Assembly: GCF_032191465.1 (NCBI RefSeq)
Contig: NZ_JAQOUE010000001.1
Location: 2,356,001 to 2,420,000 of the forward strand
DNA: 64,000 nt
From: Candidatus Nitronereus thalassa
Lineage (GTDB): Bacteria; Nitrospirota; Nitrospiria; Nitrospirales; UBA8639
Direction: 5' to 3'
Shown here: positions 46,033-54,548 of the stretch, in pieces
How positions within the stretch are numbered: the stretch's first letter is position 1
Layout of the letters: every line of letters begins with the position of its first letter
Made by a program: the position numbers and the translations under genes
The notes under the pieces: model-generated
Databases searched by the model: none
What the model saw: the letters and a program-made list of their open reading frames with translations, nothing else
Told to the model about the DNA's origin: nothing

Positions 46033-46410
46033 TTGTATTGCATCGACCTTAAAGAGCGCTCCTTATGGGTCCCGACTGAAGTTCTTTCACCCGGCTTCAG
46101 ATCATAGGAAGGGGGTCATCTCTTCTTTGGTGAGTCTATTCGAATCGAGAGTATGTAATTCACGCTCGTCCGTCTTCTTTTCCACAAAGGCGATTATACT
46201 CCTGGCCACTAATTCCTTGTGGGAATCGCAGTGGTTCGAATATATCGTTCCATTCGCGATTTCTGCCTGAAGTGGGCATCCGCCACCGCACGGCAACACC
46301 ACCGAACAGCTTCGACACGGCTCGTGGCCGGCGACGTTCCTCGATTGATAGGCTTCGTATCGGTTGTCGATAAAGTCCACCAGGCCTTCGTTCGTCACGA
46401 TTCGAATTGA
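46010..46410. repeat. Duplicated segment, partial copy
   Basis: About 400 bp highly similar to 47736-48145, covering the REP-like element, about 70 bp of spacer and the 3' end of the radical SAM gene. Similarity stops just upstream of the truncated frame's first codons. Confidence 0.75.
46102..46398 (-). pseudogene. Truncated radical SAM/SPASM C-terminus
   Basis: 98 codons almost identical to the last 97 residues of the maturase at 47831-49297, including the SPASM cluster motif CRSCSVVLPCGGGC, HCDS and the terminal KEEMTP. The radical SAM core is missing, so it cannot work as a maturase. The few substitutions leave all Cys residues unchanged. Its position after the sheath gene shows that the locus was duplicated and then partly deleted. 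A free-standing SPASM accessory protein is a less likely alternative. Confidence 0.8.
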
Positions 46411-46429
46411 GGAATTGAGTGAGGAAATT

Positions 46430-46443
46430 GGGGGTCAGATCTA
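46430..46443 (+). repeat. REP-like element, partial
   Basis: GGGGGTCAGATCTAG, matching the first half of the repeat family. It sits between the truncated SPASM remnant and the sheath gene. Confidence 0.5.
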
Positions 46444-46536
46444 GGGTTTGTGGCCTCGCTAGCACGAACGCTTGTTTTGATTGTCGTACAGACGCATTCG
46501 GCTCCCGCCTCGTTAAAAAACCCCCGACCAGAAGGA

Positions 46537-47682
46537 TTACGTCAACAATCGATGTTGGAAATTGAGAATGACAAATTCCGCTGGTTTGAGTGGGGCAAAC
46601 CCTACCATAATCTTGATGATTCCCGTTTGTTGATCTCTTGTGGTGATGGTGTCTCTCCCGCATTTCACGAAAAACGCTTGTGATGGCTTTGTTCCTGCTA
46701 ACGCGCCATTTTGAAATTGCTGCATCATGAACTGTTCGATCGTGTTGCGAACCTTGGCCCATAGCGGTTCATCATTGGGTTCGAACACGACCCATTGGGT
46801 TCCACGATGAATACTGGCTTTCAGGAACAACGCAAGTCGTCGTATTGGGACATATTGCCATTCCGGCTGCTGAGCGGTCGTCCGCGCTCCCCAGGAAACG
46901 ATACGGTTGGCAGAAAGTGTTCGAAACGAGTTGATGCCCCATGGCGTCAACATGCCGAGTTCTTGATCTGTGAACTGACGTTCCAAGCCCTCAACTTTTT
47001 TCAATTGTGCCTGCATTCCTGCCGGCGCCTTCCACACCCCTCTCAACCTGTCCGTCCGCGTTAAAACTCCGGCCATGGTTCCACTTGCTGGTATCAGTTT
47101 GTTTTGTGAGGCCTTGGCGTTGGGGTGCACCCGTACTCGGGGACTATAGATCGCCACGTTCGGATGTCTGATCGTTCTTTGGCGTGCGATCCATTGTTGC
47201 AGTGAAGACGCTGTGGATCGCTTTGCTTGCTTTTGAGGTGGATCCAGAAGATACATGGCATCCAGCTGTTCGGTGAGTCTGACGGCAGCCCGAAATACCC
47301 TTGCCGCGTCCCGATCCGCAAGTTCGTGGGTCTGTGGAATGCAGAGAATCTTTACATCACCCTCCTGTTCCAACACTGCCAGACCTTTGAGCACGGGCCT
47401 CATGCTTCTCAGTGTTCCAGAACCAATTCTGATGATGAGGAGCTCGGCACCCCCGTTGTCATAGAATTGTTGCACGCAACACGCTGTGAGTGTCGGGTTG
47501 CGGTGGCCGCCATACACACGGGTGAACTCCGCCCAGGAGCGTATTCGTTTGGCAACATTGATGGGGCCCTGCGGAAAGGTGCCGATTATGGCTGTGAGAG
47601 ATGTTGCGACTCCTGCAATGGGTCTTAGCCCGGAAGGGACTTCCTCGATGTAGACACCTGGATGAGAAAATTTTGGAGGCAT
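46537..47682 (-). CDS. Contractile tail sheath protein (solitary)
   Basis: 381 residues. N-terminus SHPGVYIEEVPSGLRPIAG followed by ATSLTAIIGTFPQGP, the opening of phage and injection-system sheath proteins. The C-terminal domain has VSWGARTT, EWQYVPIRRLALFL, GTQWVVFEPNDEPLW and a final GFAPLKPAEFVI, the conserved sheath C-terminal domain. The length is close to sheath subunits of extracellular contractile injection systems (about 350-400) rather than T4 gp18. No tube, baseplate, spike or cap gene is in the window. It lies downstream of a radical SAM maturase on the same strand. No strong ribosome-binding site. Confidence 0.88.
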   Translation of the reverse strand: MPPKFSHPGVYIEEVPSGLRPIAGVATSLTAIIGTFPQGPINVAKRIRSWAEFTRVYGGHRNPTLTACCVQQFYDNGGAELLIIRIGSGTLRSMRPVLKGLAVLEQEGDVKILCIPQTHELADRDAARVFRAAVRLTEQLDAMYLLDPPQKQAKRSTASSLQQWIARQRTIRHPNVAIYSPRVRVHPNAKASQNKLIPASGTMAGVLTRTDRLRGVWKAPAGMQAQLKKVEGLERQFTDQELGMLTPWGINSFRTLSANRIVSWGARTTAQQPEWQYVPIRRLALFLKASIHRGTQWVVFEPNDEPLWAKVRNTIEQFMMQQFQNGALAGTKPSQAFFVKCGRDTITTRDQQTGIIKIMVGFAPLKPAEFVILNFQHRLLT

Positions 47683-47733
47683 GAGTAGTTACGTACCAGG
47701 CAAGTTCTTACCGCAGCTTCGACAGGGGAAAGC

Positions 47734-47760
47734 TGCGGGTCAGATCTTGCAATAACACAT
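47734..47760 (+). repeat. REP-like element
   Basis: CGGGTCAGATCTTGCAATAA then CACAT, between the sheath and radical SAM genes. Confidence 0.65.
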
Positions 47761-48145
47761 TGGTATTTAATTGACCTTTTGGAGCGCTTGTGATGGGTCC
47801 ATACCCGATGTACTTTACCCTAACTTCAGATCAGAGTAAGGGAGTCATCTCTTCTTTGGCGAGTCTATTCGCATCGAGAACCATTAAGTCACTCTCCGCC
47901 GTTTTCTTTTCCACAAACGCGATGATACTCTTGGCCACCAATTCTTTCTGCGAATCGCAGTGATTTGAAAATATGGTGCCGTTCGCGATTTCTGCCTGCA
48001 GTGGGCATCCGCCGCCGCACGTCAACGCCACTGAACAGCTTCGACACGGCTCGTGGCTGGCAACGTTTCTGGATTGATACGTGTTGTATCGGTTGTCGAC
48101 AAAGTCCACCAGGCCTTCGTTCGTCACGACTCCGATTCGTTTGTT
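47736..48145. repeat. Duplicated segment, full-gene copy
   Basis: Counterpart of 46010-46410; includes the last roughly 100 codons of the intact radical SAM gene and its downstream spacer. Confidence 0.75.
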
Positions 48146-49297
48146 GGTATATCCCGCTTCTTCATAGCATCCATACACATCACCATACGGGTCGAACAAC
48201 AGGGAGTACGGCCGGTTTTCCATACAAAACATGGTCTTATTCAAGAGGATGTTTTCGTTGTTATCAAAGAGGTTTCTCATGGTCCCACACGTTTTGTCAT
48301 ATGGTGAGGCCATTGACGACACGCCCTTCTTCTCCATCTCGTTGGCCAGTTTCCATTGTGAGAAGATCTCCGGAAACACGTCGGTTGCCGTTTTGGTATG
48401 GGCTTCATGTATGGCGGTACAATACACGCTGACATTAGGAAGTTTGGATACTCCCCGCTGGTCCAGAATGTTTTCTAGATCCTTGAGCGTCCCTACTGAC
48501 TCCACGGTGACGTTGACGCGAAGCGCGATTTTTACGCCTTTCGCTGAAAGCCAGTGTATGTTTTCGACGATCGCATCGAATGTCTTTTCACCTGACATCG
48601 GAATTCGTGACTTATTATGAATGTCTGGAATGCCATCCAGAGAGATCTGTACGTTATTAACCTTCCCATGTTCTTCACCAAACAGGTTCGGAAACTCATT
48701 AACGCGGGTTCCGTTGGAGATGGCGCTGACCTCATGACCACGATGCTGCGCATAATACAGGGCTCGCTCGATTGCGGGAACATTCTCTGGCGCAAACGGT
48801 TCGCCGCCGTACAATGAGATTTGCAGGTTGTTGGCCGTGCTTCCGTACAAGGCTGGAATGGTCTTTGTGAAGAGGGTATCGACAAAGTCTGGAGACATGG
48901 CGCGTAAGGACGGTCCATTCCTGTCCCGCATCTCGTTTTGATAACAATACGGGCATCGCAGATTGCATGCATAGGACAGGGCTAACATGACGAAACCGGA
49001 GGAGACGGCTGCCCTGTTCTTTTGGTGCAGTTTATTGACATATTCGACGAACGCGTCGACCTCGGCCTCGTAGGACAGTGCGGTCAGGTACCCTCGGCTC
49101 CGCAACAAATCGAAGTCCGTCGCATCGAACTCGCTTTCTTCCATCGATTGCTGTTTGCGGCGACACCTCGAGAGCCTGAGGCCTAGATTGTTGGATACTT
49201 CGTCAATGGCCCCGGTCACCCCGTGCATTAAGATGTGTGTATCCCGATTGGACGGGTAGATGTTGAGATAATTACTGACAAAAAATTTTTGGTTCAT
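47831..49297 (-). CDS. Radical SAM/SPASM peptide maturase
   Basis: 488 residues from the ATG giving MNQKFFVSNYLNIYPS; the frame is open to 49363, but the extra 22 residues are not family-like. N-terminal leader-binding type region (SNYLNIYP ... LMHGVTGAIDEVSNNL), radical SAM core with CNLRCPYCYQ (CxxxCxxC) and SLYGGEPF, and a C-terminal SPASM domain with CYEEAG, CRSCSVALTCGGGC and HCDS for auxiliary 4Fe-4S clusters. This architecture is that of RiPP-modifying enzymes (AlbA, sactisynthase or ranthipeptide types). A 60-codon gene with a strong ribosome-binding site lies just upstream on the same strand and is the likely substrate. Confidence 0.88.
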   Translation of the reverse strand: MNQKFFVSNYLNIYPSNRDTHILMHGVTGAIDEVSNNLGLRLSRCRRKQQSMEESEFDATDFDLLRSRGYLTALSYEAEVDAFVEYVNKLHQKNRAAVSSGFVMLALSYACNLRCPYCYQNEMRDRNGPSLRAMSPDFVDTLFTKTIPALYGSTANNLQISLYGGEPFAPENVPAIERALYYAQHRGHEVSAISNGTRVNEFPNLFGEEHGKVNNVQISLDGIPDIHNKSRIPMSGEKTFDAIVENIHWLSAKGVKIALRVNVTVESVGTLKDLENILDQRGVSKLPNVSVYCTAIHEAHTKTATDVFPEIFSQWKLANEMEKKGVSSMASPYDKTCGTMRNLFDNNENILLNKTMFCMENRPYSLLFDPYGDVYGCYEEAGYTNKRIGVVTNEGLVDFVDNRYNTYQSRNVASHEPCRSCSVALTCGGGCPLQAEIANGTIFSNHCDSQKELVAKSIIAFVEKKTAESDLMVLDANRLAKEEMTPLL

Positions 49298-49552
49298 TCC
49301 GGGTCTTTCTATCCACTTACGAGCACCGCTTAAAACCACCCTTTTCCGGAATGGCGGCGTCATCTTAAAAGTCGTAATCCGTGAAGCGTATCTCGTATTT
49401 CGTTAAAGCCAAAGAGAATTTTTCAAGATGCCAACGACTTTTCAGGCATTTGGCCTTGCTGGACGAAATTTTTTGAACATTCCCTTTGAGTTATCCGGTC
49501 TATCCACTGACAACCACACCTTTATCACGGACATGAATTGTTCAACGGCCCT

Positions 49553-49735
49553 TTAGTTAGGAGCATCCTTCACACAGAAATCCATCGGACAACTTGTGTT
49601 ATTCAGGCGCTTTTCAAAATCTTTGGTTGCCTTGTCATTGTCGGTCAAAAACTGGCCGCTCAGTGCATCGAAGTAAGTTTCCTCTTTTTTCGTAACGACG
49701 GTCTTTGTTAACGATTCTTTAATTTGTGAAGCCAT
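49553..49735 (-). CDS. Candidate RiPP precursor peptide
   Basis: 60 residues, start fixed by GGAGG seven bases before the ATG. A charged, Lys/Thr-rich N-terminal part (SLTKTVVTKKEETYFDALSG) would be the leader, and the C-terminus ending NNTSCPMDFCVKDAPN carries the only two Cys residues, a plausible site for thioether or similar crosslinks. It is 255 nt upstream of the radical SAM/SPASM gene on the same strand. No database family is recognised; the precursor role rests on size, neighbourhood and Cys placement. Confidence 0.65.
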   Translation of the reverse strand: MASQIKESLTKTVVTKKEETYFDALSGQFLTDNDKATKDFEKRLNNTSCPMDFCVKDAPN

Positions 49736-49781
49736 GCCGTTCCTCCAATCGTGTAGTGTGAGTGATATAAGATATTGAGAT

Positions 49782-49809
49782 TTGGGTCAGGACTTGCCAT
49801 GACACATTT
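49782..49809 (+). repeat. REP-like element
   Basis: TTGGGTCAGGACTTGCCATG then ACACATT, upstream of the candidate precursor gene. Outermost member of the repeat series that punctuates 44.4-49.8 kb. Confidence 0.6.
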
Positions 49810-50014
49810 CTGCCAATTCTACCTTACCGGCTGCTTGTGACTCCAGCCGTCGAGTTCGATACCGTATTCGGCGAGGGAGTAGCCACCTAAAGAATGGGGA
49901 ACGTCCATATGGGTTTAGAAGTCACGAGTGTCCGAAGGATAAAATTGACTCACTCCCTACCCGTTGGTACTATCACGTCCAGTTTTTTCCTCTTGGATAT
50001 CTCCCATCCTTCTC

Positions 50015-51589
50015 ATGCAAAAACTCGTCGGAAGTTTTTGGACCACCCTGGAAAAAGATCAAAGCCAGATCTCCCCAGAAGAACGCCATCAGGCGCTTTG
50101 CACCGCCGAGGGCCTGCTCACCTCGTGGCCAGAAATCGATAAACCCACCAGGGAAACGGTGTTGCAAAACCTTGAACACCATTCATTACATTCTTGCGCC
50201 TTTAATCACCTACTGATTGACTCTATCCGGTATCATTTAACTAAGGACCTTACCTTTCTAAAAACCATACCCGCACGGATTGATGAGCATCCTGATGACC
50301 TGGCGGCTTGCGCATCAACCTTCATGACCCTGGCGGAAATGGTATTCAACGATACTGGAAATACCTTGGCTGCCATAATTAATCGGAGGGTTTTCCGCAC
50401 ATTATTTGAAAAGCAACATTCCCACATCGGTGGCCTGTATGACCGGTTGGTCGGAAATCGTTTCCAGCCGTTTTCCCCTAATAACAAAGTCGTCATCCTC
50501 ACTCGGCAATTTCTACAATCTCCCCATGCTCCCACCGTCGATACCATCAACTTTGCAACTTTACTTACTCAGGATTATGGAAAAGAAGTGATGATTGTCG
50601 CCTCATCGGAATATACTCATGGCAATGATGGTGCCATAGTTCCGGCGGCTTGTGGAGCCATGATTCCCGAATATCAGGGTGGGCTTAAGACCATCGACGC
50701 CAATGGACATTCATTCCCCTTCCTCATGTGTGGCGATGGTGTTTTTAGTGAGAATGCCGCTATTCAGGGTATGCAAACTATCGATGCGTTTTCACCGGAA
50801 ATGATTCTCTGCATCAGTGCCCCCTCCCTTCTTGCCGAACCCTTTCACCATCGCTGTTTTTGTTTTATTTATCCCACGGCGCGTGGAGTGCCGCTGACCA
50901 AACACTGCTTTTTTCATACCTGGGACCAACCGGATGCTGAAATGCAGCACATCCTTGATCAGGAAAACCTCCGAGGCAAGCATCTCTTTGCCCAACATCC
51001 TGGCTTTGAGGTCAAGCCTCCTTCGACGGCTCTGACCCGCCGACAATTTGGTATTCCTGAGGACGCGTTTCTTTTTGTCGTTGTAGGCATCAGGCTGTTC
51101 ATGGATATCGATGACCGGTTTCTTCAACTTCTTATACAAATTTGTGATCATCCCAAAGCTCACATTGCGTTTGCTGGTAACTTCGAAAACTATAAAGAAC
51201 AAGTCGGTAAGCACGCTGCCCTGAAAGGTCGCACCACCCACCTAGGGTTTCAACAAGACATTATGGGTGTCTATCAAATCGCAGATGCATACCTGAACCC
51301 AATCCGTAATGGTGGAGGCAGTGCGATCGTTTATGCCCTGCAGGCAGGCTTACCTGTCCTCAGCCTGCCTTCGGGTGATGCTGGAATGGTCGTAGCAGGA
51401 TTTCCCCCATTGGAAACCTATGAGGACATGGGCAAACGCGCCTATGATCTCATGACCAATGCCATGGTTTTGGGCGACTACCAAAAACTGGCCCACCAAG
51501 AGGCACCTAAATTTTCAGGCAGAAAGTCCCTTTTGCACAATATAATGCAGGCCTTCAATGAATTTGCAAAACGGCAGGGCCAACATTAA
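50015..51589 (+). CDS. GT-B-type glycosyltransferase-like protein
   Basis: About 524 residues; the start is uncertain (ATG at 50015, or TTG at 49964) with no clear ribosome-binding site. The first 170 residues are helical and unassigned. The C-terminal part (about 330-500) has GT4/GT41-like features: VVVGIRLFMDIDDRF, KGRTTHLGFQQDIMGVYQIADAYLNPIRNGG and ALQAGLPVLSLPSG, as in GT-B enzymes using a nucleotide sugar. It is divergent from the precursor/radical SAM locus and may or may not belong with it. The acceptor is unknown. Confidence 0.65.
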   Translation: MQKLVGSFWTTLEKDQSQISPEERHQALCTAEGLLTSWPEIDKPTRETVLQNLEHHSLHSCAFNHLLIDSIRYHLTKDLTFLKTIPARIDEHPDDLAACASTFMTLAEMVFNDTGNTLAAIINRRVFRTLFEKQHSHIGGLYDRLVGNRFQPFSPNNKVVILTRQFLQSPHAPTVDTINFATLLTQDYGKEVMIVASSEYTHGNDGAIVPAACGAMIPEYQGGLKTIDANGHSFPFLMCGDGVFSENAAIQGMQTIDAFSPEMILCISAPSLLAEPFHHRCFCFIYPTARGVPLTKHCFFHTWDQPDAEMQHILDQENLRGKHLFAQHPGFEVKPPSTALTRRQFGIPEDAFLFVVVGIRLFMDIDDRFLQLLIQICDHPKAHIAFAGNFENYKEQVGKHAALKGRTTHLGFQQDIMGVYQIADAYLNPIRNGGGSAIVYALQAGLPVLSLPSGDAGMVVAGFPPLETYEDMGKRAYDLMTNAMVLGDYQKLAHQEAPKFSGRKSLLHNIMQAFNEFAKRQGQH

Positions 51590-51768
51590 GAGCCGGCAAT
51601 TACTTTGTTGAAATTGATTCTCCCGCCATGAAATTAGGCACAGACTGACCCTTTCAAATGAAGCGGCGGCAGTTTACACACATGTAACACTCCAGTGTCT
51701 TCGGTGTAACGAAAGTCCCTTATCCTTTTGGTCAATAGGACGGTGTGTTAAGAAAAGGAGAATGGGAT

Positions 51769-52626
51769 ATGCAAAGGCTGCATCGTTTATTACTGGGGGC
51801 TCTATTCATAACTTTATCCGTTGGATGTGCGGGACTCGAAGGCACCCAGCCCAATCAAAACGACACCTTCACTCAATTAGACTTGGGTAAGGAGGCGTTT
51901 CAACAGGGCCAGATTGATCAAGCCCTTCAGATCTTTGATGAAGTAGTGAAAGCGAACCCGCAAGATTCTGCGGCATGGAATGCCCGAGGGTTTGTGCATG
52001 CAGAACGTCAACAGTGGGATCAAGCCATTCCCCAATTTCAAGAAGCTGTCAAACTCGATCCGGACAACCTTCGCTATCTGGAGAATCTTGGGATTGCCTA
52101 TCTGGAGGGTGGATATCCTGAAGTCGCGGTGCACACTTTCGATACCCTGCTTCGCGTCTCTTCGGAATCAGCAGGTTTGTGGAATCATCGAGGACTAGCC
52201 TTGAGTCGCATGGGCCGATACGCCCAAGCCATTGATGATTTTTCTTATGGTATTTCGTTGGACTCCCAAAACGCCATGCTTTTTGCCAATCGGGCTGTGG
52301 CGTTTATCAAAATTGGGAAGACTTCATCGGCCAAAGAAGATCTCGATCATGCCATTCGCTTGGATCCCCAGTTCCCACAACCCTACCAAAGCCGTGGACT
52401 CCTTGCCTTGCGAGAGGGAAATTTCAGAATGGCGGCGGAAGATTTTGGTCAGACCCTCAAACTCGGTGTTGATGGCGGGGACGTGCACTACAATCGAGCA
52501 GTCGCCTTATTCATGCTTGGGAAAACTGTCGAGGCCAATCAAGAACTGAGAATGGCCTGTGCGCGAGGGAGCTTTCAGGCTTGTGGCCAGGCGGATCGCC
52601 TGGCCATGGTTCCTGAAGAGTTGTAA
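51769..52626 (+). CDS. TPR-repeat lipoprotein
   Basis: 285 residues from the ATG preceded by AGGAG. The lipoprotein signal ends in LSVGC (Cys about residue 20). Six or seven tetratricopeptide repeats follow (for example AWNARGFVHAERQQWDQAIP, LWNHRGLALSRMGRYAQAID), a scaffold for protein contacts in the periplasm, similar to NlpI-type lipoproteins. A short Cys-containing tail (ARGSFQACGQA) ends the protein. Partner unknown. Confidence 0.85.
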   Translation: MQRLHRLLLGALFITLSVGCAGLEGTQPNQNDTFTQLDLGKEAFQQGQIDQALQIFDEVVKANPQDSAAWNARGFVHAERQQWDQAIPQFQEAVKLDPDNLRYLENLGIAYLEGGYPEVAVHTFDTLLRVSSESAGLWNHRGLALSRMGRYAQAIDDFSYGISLDSQNAMLFANRAVAFIKIGKTSSAKEDLDHAIRLDPQFPQPYQSRGLLALREGNFRMAAEDFGQTLKLGVDGGDVHYNRAVALFMLGKTVEANQELRMACARGSFQACGQADRLAMVPEEL

Positions 52627-52683
52627 TAAACTGAATGTGATTCGTTGATAGCAGAACTGTAATAGTTTCCGCTTTGGTAAAGT

Positions 52684-53214
52684 CTACGACACTTTTGGGG
52701 ACTTGGGATTATTCTCTGCGCAATACCTTTCCTCCGAGATATCATATTCATCGGCAGAATCACCAATGTCTGCAGCCCCTGTTTTCCACACGTGAAGGCA
52801 GCGAGCCGTCATGTACGGTAATTTTGACTGACTGTCCGTCACCCCTACCATTTTCCCAATGGCAAGAAATTTATTCCCGTATAAACTCCCCTCTGCGTCG
52901 AGTTTATCTGGATAATAAACGGCAACGAGACCTTTTGAAACCCAGCCGATATCCTCTGGCCCATCATATTCGGATTGCGGATAGGGCAACCACTCGGCTA
53001 CCACCAGGGTCCCTTGTTTCGAGGGCTCGACGCTCACGATGCGCGCAGCGAGCTTAACTGTTCCCCCCTTATATACATCAGGCTCAGCTTTCAAAACTCC
53101 GAATTCAGTTTCAGATTTCACAACCTGCCCGTTGTTTGGAAAAAATGGTGACGAAGCACATCCCGTTAACCATAGGATTAACCCACATCCTATAAGAAGT
53201 CTTTTTACTTTCAT
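52684..53214 (-). CDS. Slp-family outer-membrane lipoprotein
   Basis: 176 residues; strong GGGAGGGC ribosome-binding site. Lipobox LTGC (Cys19), then the Slp domain with YKGGTVKLAARIVSV and VEPSKQGTLVVAEWLPYP, and GKMVGVT later. Slp proteins are induced by starvation or stationary phase in E. coli. The C-terminal 45 residues, acidic and with one Cys, go beyond the usual domain. Convergent with the TPR lipoprotein gene. Confidence 0.82.
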   Translation of the reverse strand: MKVKRLLIGCGLILWLTGCASSPFFPNNGQVVKSETEFGVLKAEPDVYKGGTVKLAARIVSVEPSKQGTLVVAEWLPYPQSEYDGPEDIGWVSKGLVAVYYPDKLDAEGSLYGNKFLAIGKMVGVTDSQSKLPYMTARCLHVWKTGAADIGDSADEYDISEERYCAENNPKSPKVS

Positions 53215-53510
53215 GACTTGCCCTCCCTCGCCTTGAGATATTTCAATATATTTAAATTATAAGTTAACATTTGCGATACATTCAATTAACATTTTCGTAA
53301 CATTGTGACATCATTTTCTTCGCATGTTATTGAAATTGCAGTAATGAGGGATTGGAATTCGTGGGTATAATTGTGAAAATTTTGTCACATTTGTGAAAAA
53401 GGTGGAAGGAACCTTTTCTATGACAACTTCCGGGTCGGATTCACAGGGTCATCGAGGATTTTAAAAATGGTGGTCGGGTCATACCATGCCACATTTCGAT
53501 TGCTTTCAAC
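53215..53510. other. AT-rich region between slp-like and dehydrogenase genes
   Basis: 296 bp with the likely promoter of the Slp gene and, at 53372-53389, TGTGA-N8-TCACA, a dyad resembling CRP sites but with spacing 2 nt too long. No gene. Confidence 0.4.
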
Positions 53511-54548
53511 TTACGTCCCAATCTTTTCTAGCGCCAGCCGGTTCGCCACAATGAGGGGAGGGAGGTTATCACGCAGGGATTCCGTCAGAACCTGCCGCAC
53601 CGTTCGTTGGATATTGTTAATCCACGACGCTACGCGTCGTTGGTGTAGGACCTCCCGGACCACCAGCTGAATCAGCCCTCCGGCATTCAAGACGTAATCC
53701 GGCACGTGCACAATGTTTCTTCTCATCAAGAGATAGGGATCGCGCTCTTCATCCAGAAATTGATTGTTGGCTCCACCAGCCACAATGCTGGCTCGTAGTT
53801 GCGGGATGGTCTTGGCATTGAGTACGCCTCCTAAGGCACAGGGTGCAAAGATGTCTGCCGGGACCCGATGAATCCTTGATAAAGGCACTACTTCGGCTTT
53901 CCATGCTCGTTGCGCTCGGGCGGCTCGTTCTTGCTGCAGGTCGGCGACGATGAGATTCGCCCCGTGTTTTACCAAGAGGTTGCCGAGATTCCATCCCACA
54001 TGGCCGACCCCCTGGATCGCGACCACCCGGTTGTTCAGATTTTGCGATCCAAAAACGACTTGGCTGGCGGCTTGCATTCCTTTTAGCACACCCTTGGCTG
54101 TCGACAGGGAAGGATCACCGCTTCCCCCATGTTTTCCTGTAGTACCAGTGACATGGCGGGTCTTTTCCGAGACCACATTTAAATCTTCCGGCACAATCCC
54201 TGAATCTTTGGCGGCGATATATTGTCCTTTAAGAGAATCAATGAGCGCTCCCATTAAATGCAGTACTGTTGGGGTTTTCTCTTTTTCTGGGTTACCAATG
54301 ATTACAGCCTTCCCGCCACCAACCTGTAAACCGGAAATAGCCGCTTTCTTGCTCATGGCGTTGGCTAAACGCAGCACATCTTGTAAGGCTTCTTTTTCAT
54401 TTTTATAGGGCCACATGCGAATTCCGCCGAGGGACGGTCCCAGCCGTGTGGAATGCACGGCAATGATGGCGTGGAAATTTGCCGCGGGATCTTTTCCGAC
54501 CGCGACAGTTTCGAAGCCCTTGACCTTGAGGTGTTTTATCTCGAGCAT
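53511..54548 (-). CDS. Glu/Leu/Phe/Val dehydrogenase family protein (leucine-dehydrogenase type)
   Basis: 345 residues. N-terminal substrate domain with GPSLGGIRMWPY and the catalytic-Lys segment SGLQVGGGKAVIIG, then AAKDSGIVPEDL, and an NAD-binding domain with IQGVGHVGWNLGNLL. Length and the GGGKA pattern fit leucine/valine/phenylalanine dehydrogenases, which convert branched-chain or aromatic amino acids to oxo acids with NAD+. Specificity cannot be decided. Weak ribosome-binding site; no operon partner. Confidence 0.88.
   Translation of the reverse strand: MLEIKHLKVKGFETVAVGKDPAANFHAIIAVHSTRLGPSLGGIRMWPYKNEKEALQDVLRLANAMSKKAAISGLQVGGGKAVIIGNPEKEKTPTVLHLMGALIDSLKGQYIAAKDSGIVPEDLNVVSEKTRHVTGTTGKHGGSGDPSLSTAKGVLKGMQAASQVVFGSQNLNNRVVAIQGVGHVGWNLGNLLVKHGANLIVADLQQERAARAQRAWKAEVVPLSRIHRVPADIFAPCALGGVLNAKTIPQLRASIVAGGANNQFLDEERDPYLLMRRNIVHVPDYVLNAGGLIQLVVREVLHQRRVASWINNIQRTVRQVLTESLRDNLPPLIVANRLALEKIGT

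Noticed and set aside
47227-47628. 133-codon plus-strand ORF opposite the sheath gene
   Set aside because: Antisense shadow; the minus-strand sheath has clear family motifs across this stretch.
53372-53389. CRP/FNR-like dyad TGTGA-N8-TCACA
   Set aside because: Spacing is 2 nt longer than a CRP site, and it is over 150 nt from either gene start.
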